Assembly: GCA_035653295.1 (NCBI GenBank) | Contig: DASRCB010000315.1 | Location: 1-64,000 of the forward strand | Direction of reading: 5' to 3' | Length of the DNA: 64,000 bases | Origin: DASRCB01 sp035653295 | GTDB taxonomy: Bacteria; Acidobacteriota; Terriglobia; Bryobacterales; Bryobacteraceae | In this document: one piece after another, positions 18,458 through 25,680 of the stretch | Numbering within the stretch: position 1 is the stretch's first letter | How the letters are laid out: every line of letters begins with the position of its first letter | Program-made: the position numbers and the translations under genes | Notes under the pieces: model-generated | What the model was told of the DNA's origin: nothing | The model's database searches: none | The model's input: only the letters and a program-made list of their open reading frames with translations

Positions 18458-18775
18458 TCAGTGCCACTGAACGAGACGGTCCGGGTCGTCCACCAGCACG
18501 ACGTCGTATTTCTCCAGCATGGGCATGAGCACCTGTTCCAATTCGCCTCTCCAGAGATCGCCTTCGTAGAACCGCGCTTTCATCGGGTCGCGGGAGGCGA
18601 GGTCGGGAAAGCGACGCATGAAGAAGAAGGTGTCAGCGTCTTCCAGTGAAAGGAACGGGCCGAGGATCTTCATTCCGATCTCGTCGTGCGCCGGGATCAC
18701 CCTGGTATGAAAGATCTCGAGAAACCGCGCGCGGCATCCCGGCTTCGTCTTATAGGTGCGCATTTCGATGATCAC
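18458..18775 (-). CDS. NIPSNAP family protein
   Basis: 105 residues, a single alpha-beta barrel domain of the NIPSNAP/dimeric ferredoxin-like fold. The start is the GTG at 18775 (read as MIIEMRTYKTKPGCRARFLE), chosen because it overlaps the upstream stop as GTGA and matches the usual MIIELRTY beginning of the family; longer in-frame extension is the complement of the neighbouring gene. FLSLEDADTFFFMRRFPDL fits the family pattern. The function of bacterial NIPSNAP proteins is not established. It is the third gene of a coupled minus-strand trio with the PNPOx-fold and secreted proteins. Confidence 0.85.
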   Translation of the reverse strand: MIIEMRTYKTKPGCRARFLEIFHTRVIPAHDEIGMKILGPFLSLEDADTFFFMRRFPDLASRDPMKARFYEGDLWRGELEQVLMPMLEKYDVVLVDDPDRLVQWH

Positions 18776-19401
18776 AGGGGCCCCTTGCCGAATTTCAGCA
18801 CATAATCCGGGGCGCCGCCGGGTATGGGCGCGCCCGCCTCGAGCCGCAGCGGAAGCACGCCGGCCCAGACCGGGAGCGCGTAATCCTCTTCGTCGTCGAT
18901 GGGAGGACCGGTGCGAATCTTGGCGGAGGCTTCCTCGATGGTGAAGGCCAGCGCCGCAGTGGCTTTCAACTCCTTCTCGCTGGGGCCTCGTACGTCGTTC
19001 CATCGGCCCGCGATCAGGTGCTCGGAGATGATCCGCAGCGCTCGGGTTTTCTCCCCCTCATCGGCGATAGCACGAGCGGTCCCGAACGCGGTCACGCTGC
19101 GGTAGTTCATGGAATGATGGAACGCCGAGCGCGCCAGCACCAGACCGTCGACGAGAGTCACGGTCACGCAGGCGGGCACGCCCGCATCGAGCGTCCGGAG
19201 CATGCGGCTCGCGGCCGAACCGTGCAGATACAGTTTGTCGCCGTCCCTGCCGCACAGCGTGGGGATTACGAAGGGCTGACCATCGACCTGAAAACCGACG
19301 TGCGCGAGGAACCCGGCATCGAGAATCGCATGGATCGTTTCCGCATCGTGTGACCCGCGATTCGGCAGCCGTTTCAGCTGTGTTCGGCCGGTCAACTTCA
19401 C
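18772..19401 (-). CDS. Pyridoxamine 5'-phosphate oxidase-fold (FMN-binding) protein
   Basis: 209 residues from the GTG at 19401, which overlaps the preceding stop as GTGA. The split-barrel flavin fold is indicated by TGRTQLKRLPNRGSHDAETI, then AHVGFQVDGQPFVIPTLCGR, and LYLHGSAASRMLRTL with the phosphate-binding residues. HHSMNYRSVTAFGTARAI follows. This is the F420/FMN-binding 'nitroimidazole resistance NimA-like' subgroup rather than genuine PdxH, which is a separate length and motif class; the substrate is therefore unknown. Its gene lies divergent from a MocR/PdxR-like regulator, so a link to B6 vitamers is possible but only inferred. Confidence 0.82.
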   Translation of the reverse strand: MKLTGRTQLKRLPNRGSHDAETIHAILDAGFLAHVGFQVDGQPFVIPTLCGRDGDKLYLHGSAASRMLRTLDAGVPACVTVTLVDGLVLARSAFHHSMNYRSVTAFGTARAIADEGEKTRALRIISEHLIAGRWNDVRGPSEKELKATAALAFTIEEASAKIRTGPPIDDEEDYALPVWAGVLPLRLEAGAPIPGGAPDYVLKFGKGPL

Positions 19402-19943
19402 TGCTTCACTCGCGTATAGGTCATGATCCAGTTCGTTTCCCAGGTTTTGCCTCCGTCCTGAGAAAAGGCCTGCTCCCAGCGAGGATGATCGGGGGAGGGA
19501 ACCAGCCAGAGGTAGCGGACGAAGATGTTGCGGCCATTGTAGTCTTCCTGGTCGTAAAACTCGCCGCGGCCGTTCCGGAAGTCCCCGACTGTTGCGGGCA
19601 GTGAAAAGACGCCACTGGCCTGATTCGCCCAGTAGATGCTCCACTGGTGAGACTTGGGATTCCAGGTGCGGACGGTCATCCCTTCGATGTGCCCGGTTGG
19701 GCTGTCGGCCTCGAATTCGTCCATGTTGGCGCGGCCGCCCCAGACGGGGCGCGCGACCAGGGTCCCATCGAACTCGACCCATTGATTCGAGCCGGTGAGC
19801 GGATGCAACAGGCGGCGGCTGTGCGCCTTCCACTGCCCGAACTCGAAATCGAAATCATGCTGGCCATCACGCTGCGGGCTGTTCGTTCCCGCGGGCGCGG
19901 CCAGGGCGGCCAGCAGGCAACAGATCGAAATGCGCTGCAACAT
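19398..19943 (-). CDS. Secreted protein of unknown function (DUF1579-like)
   Basis: 181 residues beginning MLQRISICCLLAALAAPAGT, a signal peptide. The mature part is rich in aromatic and aspartate residues (DFDFEFGQWKAHSRRLLHPL, WVEFDGTLVARPVWGGRANM, WSIYWANQASGVFSLPATVG), which is characteristic of the beta-sheet DUF1579 class of secreted proteins. No catalytic residues can be identified. The first gene of the trio with PNPOx-fold and NIPSNAP genes, all coupled by 4-base GTGA overlaps, and separated by 47 bp from the divergent MocR-type gene. Confidence 0.75.
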   Translation of the reverse strand: MLQRISICCLLAALAAPAGTNSPQRDGQHDFDFEFGQWKAHSRRLLHPLTGSNQWVEFDGTLVARPVWGGRANMDEFEADSPTGHIEGMTVRTWNPKSHQWSIYWANQASGVFSLPATVGDFRNGRGEFYDQEDYNGRNIFVRYLWLVPSPDHPRWEQAFSQDGGKTWETNWIMTYTRVKQ

Positions 19944-19963
19944 GCTTCGAGGATGCCGCTTTC

Positions 19964-19986
19964 AGTGGTATTTTAAAAGATCCACT
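19964..19986. promoter_or_regulatory. Candidate operator palindrome between the MocR gene and the PNPOx operon
   Basis: A 23-bp hyphenated inverted repeat: AGTGG at 19964-19968, TTT and AAA flanking the centre, and CCACT at 19982-19986. It is AT-rich in a GC-rich context and lies in the 47-bp divergent spacer, 4 bp before the regulator ATG. This is the expected position for an autoregulatory operator of the MocR protein, but binding is inferred. Confidence 0.5.
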
Positions 19987-19990
19987 TTGT

Positions 19991-21424
19991 ATGCAGCTGA
20001 CGATACCACTCGCGAAGAACGCCGGTCCGTTGTTCCGCCAGGTCTACGCCGGCCTCCGGGACGCCATTCTCTCCGGCGCACTCGCGGCCGGGGAGAAGCT
20101 GCCTTCCACGCGGGAGCTGGCTGAGCAGCTCGGCGTATCGCGAACCGTCGCGCTGCTCGCATTTGACCAGCTGCTGGCGGAAGGATTCGCCCAATCACGC
20201 ACGGGATCCGGGACGTACGTCGCCCGCGGACTGGCGGAACGCGGCTCCGCAGCCCGTCACGGGTCGGCAAAGCTGCGCTTATCGACGTTCGGGCGATCGG
20301 CGGCGCTGGCGATGTCGCGGGTCTACGTGCCTGCCCAGCAGAAGCCGGCGCTGCCGTACGACTTCGCCTATGGGCGGAGCGATCTCGAAACATTCCCGTT
20401 CGAACTCTGGCGACGCACACTGTTGCGCTGCGCGCGTAAGGCGCCCGTTTCCGAGCTGCACTATGGGGCCGCCGCCGGGAACGCACGTCTTCGCGAGGCG
20501 ATCTGCGCGCACCTGCGCCGCTCACGCGCTGTTAACTGCGAGGCCTCGCAGGTGATCGTCGTTAATGGCTCGCAGCAGGCGCTCGACCTCATTGCACGAG
20601 TGCTGATCGAGCCGGGTGATCGCGTAGCCATCGAAGATCCGAGCTATCAGGGAACTCGAGAAGTGCTTCGCGCCGCACGAGCGCGACTCGCTCCCGTCGC
20701 GGTGGATCGGGATGGACTGAATCCCGAACGGCTGCCGGCCAAAGCACGGCTGGCCTTCGTCACACCATCGCATCAGTTTCCGACCGGCGCAATTCTCCCG
20801 CTTGGCCGGCGGGCGGCTCTTCTCGATTGGGCCCGCCGTAATCGCGCGGTAATCGTCGAAGACGATTACGATGGCGAATTCCGCTACGAGGGGCAGCCGC
20901 TTGAATCCCTGCAGGGACTCGATCAGGACGGCCGCGTCATCTACATCGGGACATTCTCGCGCACGGTGTTTCCTTCCCTGCGCATCGGGTACCTGATCGC
21001 GCCGGCGGCGCTGGTTCCGGCTTTCACTGCCGCGAAATGGCTTTCCGATCGGCACACCGCCGCGCTGGAACAGGCGACGCTGGCAGAGTTCATCTCGAGC
21101 GGGGCCTATGAGCGCTCGCTGCGCCACGTGCGCAGGAGAACTGCCCTGCGCCGGAGGATGCTGCTGGACGCGATAGCCAAGTGGCTGGGCGATCGTGTGG
21201 AGATCACCGGTGACGGAGCGGGGGCACACGTGGCGCTTTGGCCCAGGGAGGCGGTAGACGAGGAGGCAGCAATTGCCGCCGCCGCGGCCCGCGGCGTCGG
21301 GATTTATGGAATTGCGCCGTATTATCTGCGGCGGCCGTCGCGGACCGGGTTTCTCCTCGGATATTCGCGCATGCGGGAGACTGAAATTCGCGAGGGGATC
21401 AGCCGCATGAGCCAGGTTTTTTAG
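19991..21424 (+). CDS. MocR/PdxR-type transcriptional regulator, aminotransferase-like lysine replaced
   Basis: 477 residues, the usual MocR length. Residues about 5-75 form a GntR winged helix (LRDAILSGALAAGEKLPSTR, ELAEQLGVSRTVALLAFDQL). Residues about 110-477 form a fold-type I aminotransferase domain with VNGSQQALDLIARVLIEPGD and the PLP-phosphate region DDYDGEFRYEG. The segment that normally carries the Schiff-base lysine, GTFSK, reads GTFSRTVFPSLRIGYL: residue 324 is Arg, codon CGC at 20960-20962. A covalent PLP aldimine therefore seems impossible by the usual route. It is divergent from a PNPOx-fold operon, a common arrangement for MocR regulators of B6-linked genes. Confidence 0.9.
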   Translation: MQLTIPLAKNAGPLFRQVYAGLRDAILSGALAAGEKLPSTRELAEQLGVSRTVALLAFDQLLAEGFAQSRTGSGTYVARGLAERGSAARHGSAKLRLSTFGRSAALAMSRVYVPAQQKPALPYDFAYGRSDLETFPFELWRRTLLRCARKAPVSELHYGAAAGNARLREAICAHLRRSRAVNCEASQVIVVNGSQQALDLIARVLIEPGDRVAIEDPSYQGTREVLRAARARLAPVAVDRDGLNPERLPAKARLAFVTPSHQFPTGAILPLGRRAALLDWARRNRAVIVEDDYDGEFRYEGQPLESLQGLDQDGRVIYIGTFSRTVFPSLRIGYLIAPAALVPAFTAAKWLSDRHTAALEQATLAEFISSGAYERSLRHVRRRTALRRRMLLDAIAKWLGDRVEITGDGAGAHVALWPREAVDEEAAIAAAAARGVGIYGIAPYYLRRPSRTGFLLGYSRMRETEIREGISRMSQVF

Positions 21425-21431
21425 CAGACCA

Positions 21432-21467
21432 GGCGGGCCGGGGGCCCGCCGCAGGGCGAGGCCCTGC
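21432..21467. terminator. Two adjacent GC hairpins between convergent genes
   Basis: GGCGGGCC-GGG-GGCCCGCC at 21432-21450 (8-bp stem) followed by GCAGGGC-GAG-GCCCTGC at 21451-21467 (7-bp stem). They lie between the stop of the MocR gene and the stop of the minus-strand hypothetical gene. There is no T-run, so they could act as a bidirectional RNA barrier or be a mobile REP-like repeat. Confidence 0.45.
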
Positions 21468-21479
21468 CCCCCAAAGATC

Positions 21480-22100
21480 CTACAGGCGCCAGCTCAGCGG
21501 ATCTTCGTCGGTGAAGGGGACGCCGGGGGTGGGTTTACGCGGTTTTTTCGGCTCCGAAATGGGCGGTTTGGGTTCGTTTGGTTTGGTCCCCGAGTCCGCC
21601 CAGAGGCGTGCGGCGGCGACCACGGCGGCCTGCTTCGCCCGGCGGGCGGCATTCTGGGTAAGTTCACGGGAACAGCGGAGATAAGTCCGCTCGGCGGCCG
21701 CGGCGTAGCGCTTCAGCGTGGTGAAGGCGTCGGCCGTGCGGCCGATGAGAGCGGCGGCGATTCCGGCGTCCGGAGAGGCCGCGCCGGTATCCGGAGCGCT
21801 GGCCAGGCGCTCGAGGACGGCGGCGATGAGGCGATTGGTCCGCTGGAGTTCCCAGCGCGACTGGGTCATCAACTCGACCAGGAAGCGCTCGTGCTCGGTC
21901 GTGGGTTCGAACTCGTCGCGATAGCGAGCGAGGCAGGCATCGAAGTCGGCCTGGTTTTCGTGCGGAAGGACACGGAAACCGCCGGTCAGGCCGTGTGACA
22001 CGGCGTTCTGGCTGGAGGTTGTTTTGCCTTCCGGCGTCCGTGGACCGGTAGAGGATTGCGCGTTCTTCTGGTTCGCGAGGATCTGAATTGAGGAGCTCAT
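21480..22100 (-). CDS. Hypothetical protein with STGPRTPEGK N-terminal motif
   Basis: 206 residues from the ATG at 22100, preceded by a strong AAGGAGG ribosome binding site; a TTG two codons upstream is less likely. The N-terminus reads ILANQKNAQSSTGPRTPEGK followed by TTSSQNAVSHGLTGGF, a motif I recall as widespread in multicopy Acidobacteria and Planctomycetes proteins of unknown function. The rest is helical, with HERFLVELMTQSRWELQRTN near residue 75, and the C-terminus is Pro/Lys-rich (EPKPPISEPKKPRKPTPGV). No signal peptide or known domain is present. The product at 17123-17566 shares the central region. Confidence 0.72.
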   Translation of the reverse strand: MSSSIQILANQKNAQSSTGPRTPEGKTTSSQNAVSHGLTGGFRVLPHENQADFDACLARYRDEFEPTTEHERFLVELMTQSRWELQRTNRLIAAVLERLASAPDTGAASPDAGIAAALIGRTADAFTTLKRYAAAAERTYLRCSRELTQNAARRAKQAAVVAAARLWADSGTKPNEPKPPISEPKKPRKPTPGVPFTDEDPLSWRL

Positions 22101-22242
22101 GGACAAAGCCCTCCTTTCTCGTCCAAAAAGCTATCATGCGAGGCGGCGATAACGAACTTAGGAGGATCTCGATTTCGGCTGTACCGACATGCTGCGATTA
22201 GAGATACAAGTTTTTCATGAGATGTGTGACCAGCCGTTGAAT

Positions 22243-22267
22243 GGTATAGAGGTATAATTTATCTACC
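22243..22267 (+). promoter_or_regulatory. Candidate vapB promoter and antitoxin operator
   Basis: TATAAT at 22253-22258 ends 9 bp before the vapB ATG. The hexamer GGTATA occurs twice (22243-22248 and 22251-22256) as an 8-bp-spaced direct repeat, and TCTACC near 22262 partly complements it. A self-binding site of the antitoxin would be expected here. Confidence 0.4.
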
Positions 22268-22540
22268 ATGGGCTTAAACATCAAGAATACGGAGGTGGAG
22301 AGGCTGGCCGCCGAGGTCGCCCGGATGGCAAGCGAATCAAAAACAGAAGCGATACGCCGCGCGTTGCTCGAGCGCCGTGAGCGGCTTCAGGCGCAGGCGG
22401 GATATCGGCGCGGCCGCAGGAGTCTTTCCGAGTACCTCGGACGACAGGTTTGGCCACTCGTCCCACAGGCCGAGTTAGGTCGCACGCTCACGACGGCTGA
22501 GGAAGATGACATTCTCGGCTACGGTGGTCAGGGCTGGTAA
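22268..22540 (+). CDS. vapB: VapB-type antitoxin
   Basis: 90 residues. The N-terminus MGLNIKNTEVERLAAEVARM, followed by SESKTEAIRRALLERRERLQ, fits the Rv0623-like/PSK ribbon-helix-helix antitoxin family, in which these residues bind DNA and the C-terminus wraps the toxin. The C-terminal part (TLTTAEEDDILGYGGQGW) is acidic and probably blocks the toxin active site. The gene lies 3 bp upstream of vapC, the standard order. A TATAAT ends 9 bp before the ATG, and no ribosome binding site separates them. Confidence 0.88.
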   Translation: MGLNIKNTEVERLAAEVARMASESKTEAIRRALLERRERLQAQAGYRRGRRSLSEYLGRQVWPLVPQAELGRTLTTAEEDDILGYGGQGW

Positions 22541-22543
22541 GCG

Positions 22544-22933
22544 ATGGTTCTGGATACATCCTCGATTGTCGCCCTGCACCTGAAAGAGGCCGGCTACGAG
22601 CGGCTTATCGAAGCGATTGAAGGGGCGCGCGTGATCCTCGTTGGAGCGCCGACTGTGCTTGAATCAGCAATGGTCCTGAGCTCTCGCATGGGCCAGGATG
22701 CGCGTTCATTGCTTTTTGCTTTTCTGCGCCGCATCGAAGCGGAGATCGTTCCTTTCAGCGAGGAGCATGTCCATGCCGCTACGACCGCGTTCCTGCGGTT
22801 TGGCAGGGGCCGGCATCCCGCACGCCTGAATTTTGGCGATTGTATGTCCTATGCCGTCGCGTTGCTGGCCGGTGTGTCTTTGCTGTTCACAGGAGATGAC
22901 TTCAAAAGAACCGATATCGAGGCGGCATGTTGA
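22544..22933 (+). CDS. vapC: VapC-type PIN-domain ribonuclease toxin
   Basis: 129 residues forming one PIN domain. The acidic active-site residues are visible: Asp4 in MVLDTSS, Glu40 in PTVLESAMV, and the later aspartates in LNFGDCMSYAVALLAG and LLFTGDDFKRTDI. VapC toxins cleave specific RNAs (tRNA or rRNA) when freed from VapB. All key acidic positions are present, so the toxin should be active. It is followed by a 131-bp gap before rplM, which has its own promoter. Confidence 0.9.
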   Translation: MVLDTSSIVALHLKEAGYERLIEAIEGARVILVGAPTVLESAMVLSSRMGQDARSLLFAFLRRIEAEIVPFSEEHVHAATTAFLRFGRGRHPARLNFGDCMSYAVALLAGVSLLFTGDDFKRTDIEAAC

Positions 22934-22996
22934 CCGCCACATGACTGAATACCCGTCATCCCGCCCGCCCTATCCCGTTGATTTCCAAGCCCCCGT

Positions 22997-23025
22997 TTGA
23001 CAACGCGGTCCCGGTTCGGTAAGCT
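22997..23025 (+). promoter_or_regulatory. Candidate promoter of rplM-rpsI
   Basis: Perfect TTGACA at 22997-23002, followed after 17 bp by TAAGCT at 23020-23025 (three of six consensus bases). The rplM ATG is at 23065. The strong -35 supports this as the start of the rplM-rpsI transcript, though the -10 is poor. Confidence 0.45.
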
Positions 23026-23064
23026 GAATGATTTGTAAGTCTCGAACGGAGAACGTCTGTCTGT

Positions 23065-23496
23065 ATGAACACCCATTTCCCGAGCCGCGATGAAATCGCT
23101 CGGCAGTGGCATGTGATCGATGCCGAAAACCAGGTTCTCGGCCGCGTTGCCAGCAAGGCGGCCATGCTCCTGATGGGCAAGCACAAGCCCACCTACACGC
23201 CCTTCTTGGACACGGGCGATCACGTGATCGTCATCAATGCCGACAAAGTGCGACTCACCGGCCGCAAGGAAGAGCAGAAGCTTTATCGGCGGCACAGCGG
23301 CTATCCGGGTGGCCTGGTCGAGGTTAGCGCCCGAAAGGTGCGCGCGGCGCGGCCGATCAAGATGATCGAGGACGCCGTCTCTGGCATGCTGCCCAAGACG
23401 AAACTCGGCAAACACATGTATCGCAAGCTGAAGGTGTACCCCGGCGACAAGCATCCGCATCAAGCGCAGAAGCCGGCCGCCCTCGCTATCGGCTAA
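23065..23496 (+). CDS. rplM: 50S ribosomal protein L13
   Basis: 143 residues, the normal length. Family motifs include WHVIDAENQVLGRVASKAAM near the N-terminus, KPTYTPFLDTGDHVIVINAD, KLYRRHSGYPGGL, and the C-terminal KLGKHMYRKLKVYPGDKHPH. L13 binds 23S rRNA early in large-subunit assembly. It is followed by rpsI after 17 bp, the conserved order in almost all bacteria. The gene starts 40 bp after a candidate -10 element. Confidence 0.98.
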   Translation: MNTHFPSRDEIARQWHVIDAENQVLGRVASKAAMLLMGKHKPTYTPFLDTGDHVIVINADKVRLTGRKEEQKLYRRHSGYPGGLVEVSARKVRAARPIKMIEDAVSGMLPKTKLGKHMYRKLKVYPGDKHPHQAQKPAALAIG

Positions 23497-23513
23497 TTGG
23501 AGAAGAGAAGAGA

Positions 23514-23912
23514 GTGCCAGCAACGTTAGTTCAGTATCTGGGGACGGGGCGCCGTAAGACGTCCACCGCCCGCATTTTTCTGCGCAACGGCAAAGGCCAG
23601 ATCACGGTGAATGGCCGGCCGTTTGACAACTACTTCCCGAGCGAATCGGCGCGCGCCATCGTGCGCCAGCCGCTGCTCGCCGCGGAAGTGGCCGACAGGT
23701 TCGATGTTCTGATTCTGGCCGATGGCGGCGGCGTGACCGGTCAGGCCGGCGCCGCGCGGCTGGGCATCGCCCGCGCGCTTATCGAATTCAATTCCGAACT
23801 TCGCGGCCGCCTCAAGTCGGCCGGCTTCCTCACTCGCGACCCCCGGGCTCACGAGCGCAAGAAGTACGGCCAGAAGGGCGCGCGCCGCCGGTTCCAGTTC
23901 TCGAAACGTTAG
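23514..23912 (+). CDS. rpsI: 30S ribosomal protein S9
   Basis: 132 residues. The start is a GTG at 23514, preceded by GGAGAAGAGAAGAG. The body begins with QYLGTGRRKTSTARIFLRNG and ends with the conserved DPRAHERKKYGQKGARRRFQ and terminal SKR, whose basic tail reaches the P-site tRNA in the ribosome. It is co-transcribed with rplM. The next gene, rpsB, is 158 bp downstream and has its own ribosome binding site. Confidence 0.98.
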   Translation: MPATLVQYLGTGRRKTSTARIFLRNGKGQITVNGRPFDNYFPSESARAIVRQPLLAAEVADRFDVLILADGGGVTGQAGAARLGIARALIEFNSELRGRLKSAGFLTRDPRAHERKKYGQKGARRRFQFSKR

Positions 23913-24070
23913 CAGGTGCGGTAGTCTGGCCGCGGGCGCTGAGCCCGGCGTTCTTTCCTCCCTTCCTGCTCGACATTCCGCCTGCTCGCGGGGCGCAAAT
24001 TCCGCTTTGGGCCGCGCCTCCGGAGCAGCATGCGGAGTGAAACCGTCAACCTACGATTCAAGGAGGCAGT
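23913..24070. other. 158-bp gap upstream of rpsB
   Basis: No gene is visible. It ends in a strong AAGGAGG before the rpsB start. A leader for S2 autoregulation would be expected somewhere here, but no clear conserved RNA structure or promoter is recognised; TACGAT at 24053-24058 is a weak -10 candidate without a -35. Confidence 0.3.
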
Positions 24071-24973
24071 TTGCCGTCAATTTCGATGAAGGAACTGCTC
24101 GAAGCCGGCGTTCACTTCGGGCACCAGACCAAGCGCTGGAATCCAAAGATGAAGGAATACATCTTTGGCGAACGTAACGGGATCTACATCGTCGATCTCC
24201 AGAAAACCCTCAAACTTTTCAAAGACGCCATGCGCTTCGTGGCCGAACAGGCCGCGCTCGGCAAGAACGTGCTGTTCGTCGGCACCAAGCGCCAGGCGCA
24301 GGAAGCCGTCGCCGAAGAGGCTGGCCGGTGCGGGCAGTATTACATCAACCAGCGCTGGCTGGGCGGTCTGCTGACCAACTTCTCCACCGTGCAGCGCTCC
24401 ATCAAGCGCCTCAAGGAGCTGGAGGCGATGGCCGCCGAAGGCTCGTGGGAAGGCCGCGCGAAGAAAGAAGTCGGCCGCCTCGAGCGCGAGCGCAAACATC
24501 TGGACCAGAATCTCGCCGGTATCAAGGACATGCCCGGCCTTCCGGACCTCATGTTCGTGATCGATTCGAACAAAGAGGCGATTGCCGTCAAGGAAGCCCG
24601 CAAGCTGTCCATCCCCGTGGTTGCCGTTGTGGACACCAACTGCGATCCCGACGAAGTGGACTGGGTGATTCCGGGCAACGATGACGCGCTCCGCGCCATT
24701 CGCTTGTTCACCACCAAGGTCGCGGATGCCGTGGTTGAAGGCCGCCAGCTCGCCACCGAGCAGGACTTCCGCCCCGAGAAGGTGGTCACCGACGAAACGC
24801 CGGCGCAGGAAGAGTTCACGCAGTACGCGCACTTCGATCCGAATCAGCTGGACGAGCTCATGTCCGAGAGTCTGTCGGACGAGGATTTGCCGTCCATGTC
24901 GCTGCCGCGGAAGGGACCCGGAACCGAAACGCCGGCCGCCGAGCCCGTCACCACCACGCGCGGCGAGGTCTGA
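24071..24973 (+). CDS. rpsB: 30S ribosomal protein S2
   Basis: 300 residues from a TTG start at 24071. An AAGGAGG lies 7 bases upstream, and the resulting MPSISMKELLEAGVHFGHQT is the expected N-terminus, so the TTG is preferred to the internal ATG at 24086. Further motifs: YIFGERNGIYIVDLQKTLKL, NVLFVGTKRQAQEAV, QRWLGGLLTNFSTVQ and PVVAVVDTNCDPDEVDWVIP. The C-terminus extends about 50 residues beyond the E. coli protein, with an acidic stretch (DELMSESLSDEDLPS) of unknown role. tsf follows after 32 bp. Confidence 0.98.
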   Translation: MPSISMKELLEAGVHFGHQTKRWNPKMKEYIFGERNGIYIVDLQKTLKLFKDAMRFVAEQAALGKNVLFVGTKRQAQEAVAEEAGRCGQYYINQRWLGGLLTNFSTVQRSIKRLKELEAMAAEGSWEGRAKKEVGRLERERKHLDQNLAGIKDMPGLPDLMFVIDSNKEAIAVKEARKLSIPVVAVVDTNCDPDEVDWVIPGNDDALRAIRLFTTKVADAVVEGRQLATEQDFRPEKVVTDETPAQEEFTQYAHFDPNQLDELMSESLSDEDLPSMSLPRKGPGTETPAAEPVTTTRGEV

Positions 24974-25005
24974 TCCGCCCGCGGGCTTCGGCGAACACAG
25001 GAATC

Positions 25006-25653
25006 ATGACAACAATGGAAATCAGCGCGAAATTAGTGAAAGAGCTCCGCGACCGTACGGGCGCGGGCATGATGGAGTGCAAGAAGGCGCTCGTCCAGGC
25101 CAACGGCGACCTGGCCGAGGCCGAAATCATCCTGCGCAAGAGCGGCGTGGCGGGCGCTTCGAAGAAGGCCGGCCGCGCCACGCGCCAGGGCGTCATCGGC
25201 TCTTACATCCATCAGGGATCGCAGCTCGGCGTGCTCATCGAAGTGAACTGCGAATCCGACTTCGTTGCTCGCACCGGCGACTTTCAGGATCTGGTGAAGG
25301 ACCTCGCCATGCAGGTGGCAGCAGCCGATCCGCAGTTCATCCGCCGCGAGGACGTCACGCCGGAAGCGCTGGAGCGCGAAAAGGACATCCAGCGCGGGCG
25401 GGCGCTTCAGGAAGGCAAGCCGGAGAAGATCGTCGAGAAGGTGATCGAAGGCCGCATGAACAAGTTCTATGAGGAGGTCTGTCTTTACGAGCAGCCCTTT
25501 ATCAAGGACAACACGACGACCATCGCCGACCTGATCAAGACCAAAATCGCCAAGCTGGGCGAGAACATTTCGGTTTCGCGGTTCGTGCGCTTCAAGGTGG
25601 GCGACATGGCCGTGATCGAAGAGACCGCAGAGACGACGCCTCCCGCGGCCTGA
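25006..25653 (+). CDS. tsf: Elongation factor Ts
   Basis: Guanine nucleotide exchange factor for EF-Tu, 215 residues, the short form lacking part of the core repeat found in E. coli (283 residues). The N-terminal motif LVKELRDRTGAGMMECKKAL is diagnostic, as is LIEVNCESDFVARTGDFQDL. The start at 25006 (MTTMEISAKL) has AGGAA upstream; the ATG at 25015 is a possible alternative. It sits between rpsB and pyrH, as in most bacteria. Confidence 0.97.
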   Translation: MTTMEISAKLVKELRDRTGAGMMECKKALVQANGDLAEAEIILRKSGVAGASKKAGRATRQGVIGSYIHQGSQLGVLIEVNCESDFVARTGDFQDLVKDLAMQVAAADPQFIRREDVTPEALEREKDIQRGRALQEGKPEKIVEKVIEGRMNKFYEEVCLYEQPFIKDNTTTIADLIKTKIAKLGENISVSRFVRFKVGDMAVIEETAETTPPAA

Positions 25654-25680
25654 ACCGGCCCGCGTGCAGGCGAGCGGCGC

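Noticed and set aside
18772..19833. Longer start for the PNPOx-fold protein at 19833.
   Set aside because: The additional 144 residues are the out-of-frame complement of the secreted protein gene; the GTG at 19401 gives a coupled overlap and the proper N-terminus.
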